From contig NZ_NVQF01000050.1 in NCBI RefSeq assembly GCF_002592005.1, forward strand, positions 1 through 43,249: a stretch of 43,249 bases of DNA, given 5' to 3'. The stretch comes from Mycolicibacterium palauense (GTDB lineage Bacteria > Actinomycetota > Actinomycetes > Mycobacteriales > Mycobacteriaceae). Both the position numbers and the translations under genes were made by a program. Each line of letters opens with the position of its first letter. Within the stretch, counting starts at the first letter, position 1. Below are positions 33,901 to 41,167 of this stretch, piece by piece. A model generated the notes under the pieces. It was not told where the DNA came from, searched no databases, and saw only the letters and a list, made by a program, of their open reading frames with translations.

Positions 33901-33996
33901 ATGAGTTTTCGTGGTCCTGTCGCCGCTGCCTGCCGTCCACCGCATCCCGCGAACACCACGGCCGATTCTCGGCCGACGAGAACCACGTTGTCCTGA
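33901..33996 (+). CDS. Leaderless 31-residue upstream ORF before the CoA-transferase
   Basis: The ATG sits where transcription should begin, and 31 codons follow (MSFRGPVAAACRPPHPANTT...), ending at TGA 33994-33996, ten bases before the CoA-transferase GTG. It has no recognisable domain, one Cys (residue 11) and many Pro and Thr. The AAGG ribosome site of the next gene overlaps the end of this ORF, so terminating ribosomes could re-initiate downstream. Translation is inferred from the geometry, which is common in mycobacteria. Confidence 0.45.
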   Translation: MSFRGPVAAACRPPHPANTTADSRPTRTTLS

Positions 33997-34006
33997 AGGC
34001 ATAAGC

Positions 34007-36430
34007 GTGGAGGAACCGAACCGTGGTGCGGAACTACCACTGCGCGGGGTGCGCGTACTCGACCTCGCAGACCCCGATGCCGACCTGATCACCCGTGCGT
34101 GGGCCGATCTTGGTGCCGACGTGCTCAAGGTCGAGATCTCGGGCCGGTCACCGGCCCCGGGCCCGCCGTTCGCCGACGTGGTCAGCCTGCCGTTCGCGTT
34201 GCACAATGCGAACAAACGGGCCACCGCTCTGGACCCTCGCAGCGAGGGCGACAGGAACCGCCTGCTGGACTTGATCGCCGGCGCCGACATCGTCGTCGAC
34301 AGCGGTGACCCGGGCAACGTGGCGGCATTCGCGCTGTCATGCGCCCACCTGGTGACCAGCTATCCACATCTGGTCGCGATGTCGGTGACCGATTTCGGAC
34401 GAAGCGGCCCCAAGTCGGACTGGCGGGCCACCGATGCGGTGTACTACGCGTTGTCCACGGCCTTGACGAGGTCGCGCCGGCGGGACGGACGGCCCGTGCT
34501 GCCGCCCACGGGGATTGCCACGGCTACCGCGGCAGCGCAAGCCGCTTGGGCCGGCCTGGCCGCGTACCACCGCCGGTTACGGTGCGGTCGGGGCGACTAC
34601 ATCGATTTCTCGCGCTATGAGGCCGTGCTGCAGGCGTTGGACCCCCCCTTCGGTTCCCAGGGGCAGGCCGCCGCCGCACGCAGGCTCGGCGGCCCGCCCC
34701 GGCGGGGCAGCCGCCGACCGGACCCGTATCCGGTCTTCGCCTGCGCCGACGGCTGGGTTCGGATCTGTGTACTTGCCCCGCGGCAGTGGCGTGGACTGCG
34801 GGCCTGGCTCGGCGAGCCCGAGCAGTTCCAGGACCCCGCATACGATGCGATCGGGGCTCGGTTCGCGGTGTTCGATGAGATCGGCAGGCTGGTATCGACG
34901 AAGTTCGCCGACCGGACAATGGACGAATTGGTCAACGAGGGTTTGACTTTCGGCGTACCGATCGCAGCGGTGGCCACCCCGGAGGAGGTGCTCCACAACG
35001 AGCACTTCCGCGCGACCGGGGCCCTTGCCGATCTCGACCTCGACCCGGCGACGACAGTCACCGCTCCCGACGGATGCACGGTTGTCGACGGTGTGAGAAC
35101 CGGTGTGCGTCACATGATGCCCGCGGCCGAAGCGGGGCAGGCGCGCTGGGCTGCCACACGACCCGACCAACCCGTGGCCGGCCGCGGCGACGGTGTATCG
35201 CGGCCATTCGAGGGCCTGCGGATTCTCGATCTCGGTGTCATCGTGGCCGGCGGTGAGCTGGGACGGCTGTTCTCAGATCTCGGGGCCGAAGTGATCAAGG
35301 TGGAGAGTCCCGCCTACCCGGACGGACTGCGACAAACCCGGGCAGGTCAGGCCATCAGTGAATCGTTCGCGTGGACGCACCGCAACCAGCTCAGCATCGG
35401 ACTGAACCTGCGCGATCGCGCCGGTGCCCGACTGTTCGGACGGTTGGTTGCCGAATCAGACATGGTGCTGGCCAATTTCAAACCGGGGACACTGGCCTCA
35501 CTGGGTTTCTCGTATCCGCGACTGCGCGCGTTGAACCCGAAGATCGTCCTGGCCGAAAGCAGCGCCTACGGCGACGGTGGACCATGGCGAACCCACCTCG
35601 GTTACGGGCCGCTGGTCCGTGCCAGCACGGGCATCACCAGGCTGTGGACCGATCGGGAGCGGTCGGGCGACGTTGCCTTCTGCGACTCCACCACGGTCTT
35701 CCCGGACCACGTCGTCGCACGCGTCGCTGCGACAGCCGCCCTGGCGGTACTGATCCGCCGCGAACGCACCGGTCTCGGCGGCCACGTTCACGTCTCGCAG
35801 GCCGAGGTCGCCATCAACCAGCTCGACGTCGTCTATGCGGCCGAGTCGGCACGCCTCTCCGGAATCCCGGTCCGCGACGACGAAGGCGTTCATCTTGTCG
35901 TCGCCGGCAGCGGCGACGATGACTGGGGTGTGGTGTCCGTCCGCGACGACGCCGACTGGCGCGCGCTGGCCTCGGTGCTCTCGGCACCCGAACTGTTGGC
36001 CGATCCACGGTGGCGAACGCAGCACGACCGATGGGTCTCGCGTATCGAACTGCCCGACGTCCTGGCGCACTGGACCACCAGACACTGCTGGCGGTCGCTG
36101 GCCGAAGAACTCCAGTGCGCCGGCGTACCGGCCGCGCCGATGAACCGGGCCGGTGATGTGCTCGACGACCCGCACCTGCGCGCACGCAACCTCTACACCG
36201 ACATGGTGCATCCCCTGCTGGAATCACCGCTGCCGACCGAGACGGCTGCGGCCGGGTTCGGCGGCATCGCACCGGCGCGACTGTCTCCCGCACCGATGCC
36301 CGGGGAACAGACTCGGGAGGTCTGCAGGCGGCTGCTGGGACTGCCGGATCCCGAGATCGATCAACTCGTAGCAGACGGAGCGCTCTTCGAGGACCCGCTC
36401 CCGACATCCACCGCAGGGAGCCAATTGTGA
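34007..36430 (+). CDS. Class III (CaiB/BaiF) CoA-transferase, fused double-domain form
   Basis: This 807-residue protein moves CoA between acids. It consists of two full CaiB/BaiF units: about 8-370 and about 395-790 (FEGLRILDLGVIVAGGELGRLFSDLGAEVIKVESPAYPDG). The second keeps the catalytic Asp as Asp567 in FPDHVVARVAATAALAVL. The first has GIATAT (169-174) in that region and no Asp, so it looks non-catalytic. Usual family members have about 400 residues and dimerise; here the dimer is fused. GTG 34007 is preceded by GAAGG and follows the upstream ORF by ten bases. The stop overlaps the aldehyde dehydrogenase start as GTGA. Confidence 0.88.
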   Translation: MEEPNRGAELPLRGVRVLDLADPDADLITRAWADLGADVLKVEISGRSPAPGPPFADVVSLPFALHNANKRATALDPRSEGDRNRLLDLIAGADIVVDSGDPGNVAAFALSCAHLVTSYPHLVAMSVTDFGRSGPKSDWRATDAVYYALSTALTRSRRRDGRPVLPPTGIATATAAAQAAWAGLAAYHRRLRCGRGDYIDFSRYEAVLQALDPPFGSQGQAAAARRLGGPPRRGSRRPDPYPVFACADGWVRICVLAPRQWRGLRAWLGEPEQFQDPAYDAIGARFAVFDEIGRLVSTKFADRTMDELVNEGLTFGVPIAAVATPEEVLHNEHFRATGALADLDLDPATTVTAPDGCTVVDGVRTGVRHMMPAAEAGQARWAATRPDQPVAGRGDGVSRPFEGLRILDLGVIVAGGELGRLFSDLGAEVIKVESPAYPDGLRQTRAGQAISESFAWTHRNQLSIGLNLRDRAGARLFGRLVAESDMVLANFKPGTLASLGFSYPRLRALNPKIVLAESSAYGDGGPWRTHLGYGPLVRASTGITRLWTDRERSGDVAFCDSTTVFPDHVVARVAATAALAVLIRRERTGLGGHVHVSQAEVAINQLDVVYAAESARLSGIPVRDDEGVHLVVAGSGDDDWGVVSVRDDADWRALASVLSAPELLADPRWRTQHDRWVSRIELPDVLAHWTTRHCWRSLAEELQCAGVPAAPMNRAGDVLDDPHLRARNLYTDMVHPLLESPLPTETAAAGFGGIAPARLSPAPMPGEQTREVCRRLLGLPDPEIDQLVADGALFEDPLPTSTAGSQL

Positions 36431-37860
36431 CCACGACGACCACTGGACTGTTCATCGACGGCGGTTTCCGCGAGGCGGCCGGGTCGATACCGGTTCTCGA
36501 GGCATCGACCGGTGAGCTGCTCGCCGACGGCCCGTGCGCGACCGAGGCCGATATCGACGCCGCGGTAACCGCCGCGCGTGCTGCCCCGGCGCAGCAGTGG
36601 CGGCGCTGCCAGCCTGCCGAGCGCGCCGAGGTGCTCAAGCGGTTCGCGGGGGCGCTGCATTCCCGGGCGGAGGCCACCGCGGAGCTGGTCAGCCGCGAGA
36701 ACGGGATGCCGATCACGTTGTCGCGCGCGGTCAACGGCGTGTTTCCGGCCGCGCTGGTGGCCTACTACGGGAAGCTCATGGCCAACACCGCCATCGAGGA
36801 CGTCCGTCCGAGCAGAATCGGCCGGACCATCGTGCGCCGCGAACCCGTGGGCGTGGTGGCGGCCATCACGCCGTGGAACTATCCACAGGCGCTGGCGGTC
36901 ATGAAGCTGGCTCCCGCGCTGGCCGCCGGCTGCTCCGTCGTTCTCAAGGCCGCGCCCGAAACCGCCCTGGATGCGCTGGTGTTCGCCGAGGCCGCCATCG
37001 AGGCGGGCCTGCCGCCGGGAGTGCTCAACGTGGTTCCGGGTGACACCGTGGCGGGCGCGCATCTGGTTTCTCATCCCGGTGTCGACAAGGTGGCGTTCAC
37101 GGGTTCCACCGCGGCGGGCCGGGCGATCGGCGAGGTGTGTGGGCGTCTGATCCGCCCGGTCACCCTGGAACTGGGTGGCAAATCGGCGGCGATCGTCCTC
37201 GACGACGCCGAGCTCGACTCGACGATCGCCGGACTTCGCGAGGCATCCTTTGTCAACAACGGTCAGACGTGTCACATCAGTTCACGAATCCTCGCTCCTC
37301 GGTCGCGATACGACGAGATCGTCGAGGCGGTGGCCGCGATGGCCGCGGACCTGGTCATCGGCGACCCGCTCGACGAGGAGACCGAAATCGGTCCACTGGT
37401 CAGCGAGCGTCAGCGTGCCCGGGTGCTCGACTATATCGACATCGGTAGGCGTGAGGGATCCAGATGCGTTGTCGGTGGCTCGATTCCGCCTGAGACGACA
37501 CGTGGCTGGTATGTCGAGCCGACGGTCTTCGCCGACGTCGACAACGCGCAGCGGATAGCCCAGGAGGAGATCTTCGGACCCGTTGTCACGGTGACGCCCT
37601 ACCGCGACGACGAGGACGCCGTGCGGATCGCCAACGACAGTCCGTTCGGCCTGGCCGGAACCGTGTGGTCGGCCGATGCCGCACGCGCCACCGATGTCGC
37701 GCGCGGCATCGACACCGGTTCGATCGGCGTCAACGGCTACGAGCTGGATGTGCGTGCCCCGTTCGGCGGAGTCAAGGACAGCGGCCTGGGCCGCGAGTTG
37801 GGGCCGGAAGGCTTGGATGCCTACCTGGCGGTGAAGTCGATCTACTGCGCCGATCGTTGA
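36427..37860 (+). CDS. NAD(P)-dependent aldehyde dehydrogenase
   Basis: This 477-residue member of the ALDH superfamily oxidises an aldehyde to its acid. Motifs: TPWNYPQ (cofactor loop), FTGSTAAGR, the general base Glu in LELGGKS, the nucleophile Cys in NNGQTCHISSR, and QEEIFGPVV near the C-terminus. It is translationally coupled to the CoA-transferase (GTGA, 36427-36430), which suggests its acid product is then activated as a CoA thioester. The last codons and the stop lie inside a 13-bp repeat, so the C-terminus may be of recent origin. The substrate is not readable. Confidence 0.92.
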   Translation: MTTTTTGLFIDGGFREAAGSIPVLEASTGELLADGPCATEADIDAAVTAARAAPAQQWRRCQPAERAEVLKRFAGALHSRAEATAELVSRENGMPITLSRAVNGVFPAALVAYYGKLMANTAIEDVRPSRIGRTIVRREPVGVVAAITPWNYPQALAVMKLAPALAAGCSVVLKAAPETALDALVFAEAAIEAGLPPGVLNVVPGDTVAGAHLVSHPGVDKVAFTGSTAAGRAIGEVCGRLIRPVTLELGGKSAAIVLDDAELDSTIAGLREASFVNNGQTCHISSRILAPRSRYDEIVEAVAAMAADLVIGDPLDEETEIGPLVSERQRARVLDYIDIGRREGSRCVVGGSIPPETTRGWYVEPTVFADVDNAQRIAQEEIFGPVVTVTPYRDDEDAVRIANDSPFGLAGTVWSADAARATDVARGIDTGSIGVNGYELDVRAPFGGVKDSGLGRELGPEGLDAYLAVKSIYCADR

Positions 37861-37900
37861 TGCCGACCGTTGATGCCGACCGTTGATGCCGATCGTTGAC
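37851..37900. repeat. 13-bp tandem repeat over the aldehyde dehydrogenase stop codon
   Basis: CGATCGTTGATGC, two copies of CGACCGTTGATGC, and a partial CGATCGTTGAC follow head to tail. Thirteen is not a multiple of three, and the first unit supplies the TGA stop, so the later copies are untranslated. Confidence 0.85.
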
Positions 37901-37906
37901 CGACGC

Positions 37907-37934
37907 CGCGCGGCCCGCCCCTGCGGGCCGCGCG
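37907..37934. terminator. Strong GC-rich hairpin between convergent genes
   Basis: A perfect 12-bp stem (CGCGCGGCCCGC with GCGGGCCGCGCG) closes a four-base loop at 37919-37922. No T-run follows, as is usual for mycobacterial intrinsic terminators. It sits just after the aldehyde dehydrogenase gene and could stop transcription from both sides. Confidence 0.6.
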
Positions 37935-38090
37935 TCGAGCGTCACCGGGCTCGCCGAAACCGTTCGGCGGTATCGCGATGGTCACCGTGGATGGTTGCCC
38001 TGGCGATCCTGCCGCCGGGACGCCCCTGCCGATATCGCTGGTGACCGGGTTGTCGGGGTGGCGTGAGAATGTCTCGGGGTCGGTGGTGGA

Positions 38091-38162
38091 CATCGACATC
38101 GACATTTACATCGACATTTACATCGACATCGACATCGACATCGGCATCGAAGTCGAAGTCGA
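38091..38162. repeat. Hexanucleotide microsatellite (CATCGA)n between convergent genes
   Basis: Twelve 6-bp units, mostly CATCGA with two CATTTA, one CATCGG and two AGTCGA at the end. In every frame it reads as a simple dipeptide run, and no ribosome site or domain supports coding. The 37861-38210 region (350 bases) holds only this, the 13-bp repeat and the hairpin. Confidence 0.85.
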
Positions 38163-38210
38163 GGTTCGAGGGAACACGTTCCGCAGTGGGCGTGGCTTCC
38201 GTTCGGGTAC

Positions 38211-39077
38211 CTATGTCACGGATTCGGGGTTGAGGTCTTCGTCGAACCACATGCCGACACGGGCAAGGGTGCCGCCGTCGGTGGCGCCGATGGTGGCACC
38301 CGAGATGTAGGCAGAGTCGTCGGACACCAGGAACAACGCAACCTTCGCGTTGTCGGACAGTGACGGTGGACGAGCAAGCTTGAGCGGAATCGGCGAGACC
38401 GTCGGGTTCCAGGGCCCGGCCACCTCCTCGTAGGACTGGCCGACGACGGGTGTGCCCGGCGGCATCAGGAAGTTGGGTGACATGCCATGGGTCGGGGCGA
38501 TCGCGTTCACCCGGATTCCCCAGCGCCCCAGATCGAGGCTCAGGCCGCGCACCAGTCCGTTGACCCCGGCTTTGGTCGCCGAGTACATCGCGATGTTGTG
38601 GTAGGCGACAAGGGATGCGGCTGATGAAGTCGCCAGAATCGTGCCGCCGCCGTTTGTCTTCAGGTGGGGTACGGCCGCCTGTGCGGTGTAGACGACACCA
38701 CTGAGATTCACGCCCAGAACGTGCTGCCAGTCCGCCTCGGTCAGATCCTCGAACGCCACGAATTCGCCACCGGCCACGGTGGGAACGCCACCACGCGACA
38801 CGATTCCCGCATTGGCCCAGGCGATATCGAGCTTTCCGAATTTCTCCACCGTGGCGTCGATCGCGCTGGCGATCTGATCGTGCTGTGCGACGTCGGCGGT
38901 GAGGGCAATCGCCTGGCCGCCCTGTTCCTCGACCAGCTTGAGGGTTTGCTCGGCGCGGTCGCCGTCGATGTCGACGATGGCGACCTTGGCGCCCTCGGCG
39001 GTGAACAGCTGTGCGCAGTGTCGACCGAGTCCGGATCCGGCGCCGGTGATCACCGCAACTTTGCCGTCAAGCTTCAT
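38211..39077 (-). CDS. Short-chain dehydrogenase, mycofactocin-type SDR size class
   Basis: This 288-residue NAD(P)-linked oxidoreductase has TGAGSGLGRH (about 12), NAG in AWANAGIV, the catalytic Ser in ATSSAAS and YSATK. Asp in IVDIDGDRAE points to NAD(H). The insertion after THGMSPNF (about 195-225) and the 280-290 length resemble actinobacterial SDRs that act on bulky alcohols, some of them mycofactocin-linked, but no mycofactocin genes are visible, so this is only a likeness. ATG 39077 has AAGGAGA upstream. It is transcribed away from the thiolase-like gene across a region holding operator copy 2. Confidence 0.85.
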   Translation of the reverse strand: MKLDGKVAVITGAGSGLGRHCAQLFTAEGAKVAIVDIDGDRAEQTLKLVEEQGGQAIALTADVAQHDQIASAIDATVEKFGKLDIAWANAGIVSRGGVPTVAGGEFVAFEDLTEADWQHVLGVNLSGVVYTAQAAVPHLKTNGGGTILATSSAASLVAYHNIAMYSATKAGVNGLVRGLSLDLGRWGIRVNAIAPTHGMSPNFLMPPGTPVVGQSYEEVAGPWNPTVSPIPLKLARPPSLSDNAKVALFLVSDDSAYISGATIGATDGGTLARVGMWFDEDLNPESVT

Positions 39078-39188
39078 CGTTCTCCTTCGGGATCGGCGAC
39101 CGCTGCGCTGTCGGTGTTCTCGCACCGACGTGTCTGTGGCGGGGGACTCAGCGGACCGCGCGTGTGATGTGTACCACCTCGCCGATAA

Positions 39189-39205
39189 ACCTTACGTGAA
39201 TAGGT
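39189..39205. promoter_or_regulatory. Operator copy 2 of the 17-bp palindrome
   Basis: ACCTTACGTGAATAGGT, in the 305-base region between the divergent SDR and thiolase-like genes, 112 bases from the SDR start and 178 from the thiolase-like start. It could serve both. I see no other gene in this region. Confidence 0.7.
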
Positions 39206-39333
39206 ATATGCCGTCAATCACCCGACGCTCGCTGATAGGGTCGACCGTCGAAACATGCCGATGGAGGCGTATCCGGTGCCTCGCAGCCCGGTTCGCGATC
39301 GTGCTTCGCTCTCTCGCAGAAACAACAAGCTCG

Positions 39334-39350
39334 ATGCCGACGTTCGGCAT
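39334..39350. promoter_or_regulatory. Perfect inverted repeat ahead of the thiolase-like gene
   Basis: ATGCCGA, CGT spacer, TCGGCAT. The seven-base arms are exact. It ends 32 bases before the start codon, so it may be a second regulator site or an mRNA hairpin in the leader. It is unlike the ACCTWAC operator. Confidence 0.45.
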
Positions 39351-39382
39351 GACTGCCTCGCGGCAGAAAGGACAAATCGGCC

Positions 39383-40852
39383 ATGGACAACCGCACGCCC
39401 GTGATCGTGGGCACCGGTCAGGTCAATCAGCGCTCGGCTCCCGACGAGGCGCTCGACCCGGTGGGCCTCATGGAGTTGGCGGCGCGGGCCGCCGCACCGG
39501 CGCACCTGTTGGAGTCGGTCCAGACGGTCCATGTCGTGAACCTGCTGTCGTGGCGATATCGCGACCCCGGCAGGTTGCTCGCAGAGCTGCTGGGGGCCCG
39601 CCCGAACAGGACGACCTACAGCGGCGTCGGCGGTAACGTGCCGCAGAGCCTGGTCAACCAGGCATGCCTCGACATCCAGTCCGGACGTGTCGATGTGGTG
39701 TTGGTGGCCGGTGGTGAAGCGTGGCGGACGAGGATGAAACTGCGTGCCGAAGGCCGCAGACCGGACTGGCCGCGGCAGGACGACGCGGTCGCTCCGGCCG
39801 AGCGGGGAGCAGACGTTCCGTTCGTCGGGGAGGCGGACGAGCGGATCGGGCTGGATCGCCCGGCCTACGTGTACCCCCTGTTCGAACAGGCGCTGCGGAT
39901 CGCCAACCGGGAGGGGATGGACGCTCATCGGCGGCGTATCGGCGAACTGTGGTCGCGATTCAGTTTCGTGGCGCAGCACAATCCCCATGCCTGGTCCAGG
40001 CAAAAGCTCTCCGCGGAGCAGATCTGGCGGCCACGCCCCGACAACCGCATGGTTGCGTGGCCGTACACCAAGTTGATGAACTCGAACAACATGGTCGATC
40101 AGGCGGCCGTCGTCATCCTCGCGTCGGCGGAGATGGCCCGACGGTTGCGGATCCCGTCTGATCGGTGGGTGTTCCCCTATGCCGGCAGCGATGCCCATGA
40201 CACCTGTGCGGTCGGCGAGCGTGCGCAGCTGCACCGTTCGCCGGCGATCCGTGTCGCCGGTGCGCGGGTTCAGGAGCTTAGCGGGCTCCACGCCGACGAG
40301 ATCGACCTGATCGACATCTACTCGTGTTTCCCGTCGGCGGTGCAGGTGGCCGCGGACGAACTCGGGTTGTCGTTGGACGATCCCGGGCGTCCCGTGACGG
40401 TGACGGGCGGGCTGACGTTCGCCGGAGGTCCCTGGAACAACTACGTCACGCATTCGATCGCGACGGTCGCCGATCGGTTGAGGAACGGCGCGGGCCGGCG
40501 GGCGCTGGTGACCGCCAATGGCGGCTATCTGACCAAGCACAGCTTCGGTGTGTATGGAACGGAACCTCCCCGCGGCGAATTCCGCTGGGAAGATGTGCAA
40601 GCAGAGGTCGACCGGGAAAGCGTCCGAGTGCTGCACACGACGTGGCAGGGCGCGGGACACGTCGAGAGCTGGACCGCGCAGTTCGACCGCGAAGGGCGTC
40701 CGCAGCGGCTGTTCGTCGCGGTCTGCACTCCCGACGGTGGGCGCACCCTGGCGACCCTCGACGACCTCGCCGTGGTGGCCGATGCCGTCCACCGCGACCT
40801 GGCGGGCGTCCCGGTGCGGGTCAACCCCGACGGCACGGCGGTGTTCGACTGA
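39383..40852 (+). CDS. Thiolase-superfamily protein lacking the usual nucleophile Cys
   Basis: This 489-residue protein is annotated in relatives as acetyl-CoA acetyltransferase (Rv1867-like). It shows the thiolase start TPVIVGTGQVNQRS and the ALVTANGGYLTKHSFGVYG region. But the place of the active Cys (normally CxSG before the helix ending IxxG) reads GVGGNVPQSLVNQACLDIQSG, with Gly-Asn instead. Loss of the Cys speaks against ordinary thiolysis; hydro-lyase, aldolase-like (as in SCP2-thiolase partners of steroid degradation) or binding roles are possible. ATG 39383 has AAAGGA upstream. The C-terminus carries an extra domain-like tail (RVLHTTWQGAGHVESWTAQFD), perhaps an OB-type fold. Confidence 0.75.
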   Translation: MDNRTPVIVGTGQVNQRSAPDEALDPVGLMELAARAAAPAHLLESVQTVHVVNLLSWRYRDPGRLLAELLGARPNRTTYSGVGGNVPQSLVNQACLDIQSGRVDVVLVAGGEAWRTRMKLRAEGRRPDWPRQDDAVAPAERGADVPFVGEADERIGLDRPAYVYPLFEQALRIANREGMDAHRRRIGELWSRFSFVAQHNPHAWSRQKLSAEQIWRPRPDNRMVAWPYTKLMNSNNMVDQAAVVILASAEMARRLRIPSDRWVFPYAGSDAHDTCAVGERAQLHRSPAIRVAGARVQELSGLHADEIDLIDIYSCFPSAVQVAADELGLSLDDPGRPVTVTGGLTFAGGPWNNYVTHSIATVADRLRNGAGRRALVTANGGYLTKHSFGVYGTEPPRGEFRWEDVQAEVDRESVRVLHTTWQGAGHVESWTAQFDREGRPQRLFVAVCTPDGGRTLATLDDLAVVADAVHRDLAGVPVRVNPDGTAVFD

Positions 40853-41011
40853 TCTGGGTTCTCCGGCGGCGGGGTCCACGACGTGAGCCGCCCGGGCGGA
40901 AAATCATCCGTGGGGAGTTTGCCCGGGATCCTGGACATACACAGGACATAGCACCGGGCCTGGCGCCGGCGCACGTGCGTCGCGCCGGGGACGCGCGAAC
41001 CGGCTCAATAA

Positions 41012-41028
41012 ACCTATTGTCATTAGCT
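41012..41028. promoter_or_regulatory. Operator copy 3 of the 17-bp palindrome, over the -35 box
   Basis: ACCTATTGTCATTAGCT. The right arm has one change (AGCT for AGGT). It covers the -35 box TTGTCA of the promoter for the second aldehyde dehydrogenase, so binding here would block RNA polymerase. Confidence 0.65.
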
Positions 41029-41044
41029 TTATGTCGACTATAGT
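41017..41044 (+). promoter_or_regulatory. SigA-type promoter of the second aldehyde dehydrogenase
   Basis: TTGTCA (41017-41022), 16-base spacer, TATAGT (41039-41044). Expected start of transcription is near 41051, with a leader of about 117 bases that contains operator copy 4. The remainder of the 315-base gap 40853-41167 shows no gene. Confidence 0.6.
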
Positions 41045-41121
41045 GATCTGGTGCAGAGGCCGTCCGGACCGAATCGTCGGGAGCGGCGGAGGTTTCGTGC
41101 ATTGCATGACGGCGACGACGA

Positions 41122-41138
41122 ATCTTATCGTGTTAGGT
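41122..41138. promoter_or_regulatory. Operator copy 4 of the 17-bp palindrome, downstream of the promoter
   Basis: The minus strand reads ACCTAACACGATAAGAT (one arm change). It lies about 70 bases after the expected transcription start and 30 before the ATG, so it could act as a roadblock or pair with copy 3 (110 bases apart) by looping. Confidence 0.55.
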
Positions 41139-41167
41139 AAGTCACCACCGCATGGAGAGGGAAGTCA

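Noticed and set aside
37978..38310. Plus-strand ORF reading an Ile-Asp/Glu-Val dipeptide run
   Set aside because: It is made by the hexanucleotide repeat and runs into the antisense end of the SDR gene; no ribosome site or domain.
39255..39382. Open frame from ATG 39255 upstream of the thiolase-like gene
   Set aside because: It runs out of frame into the gene, has no start signal in the leaderless position and no recognisable product.
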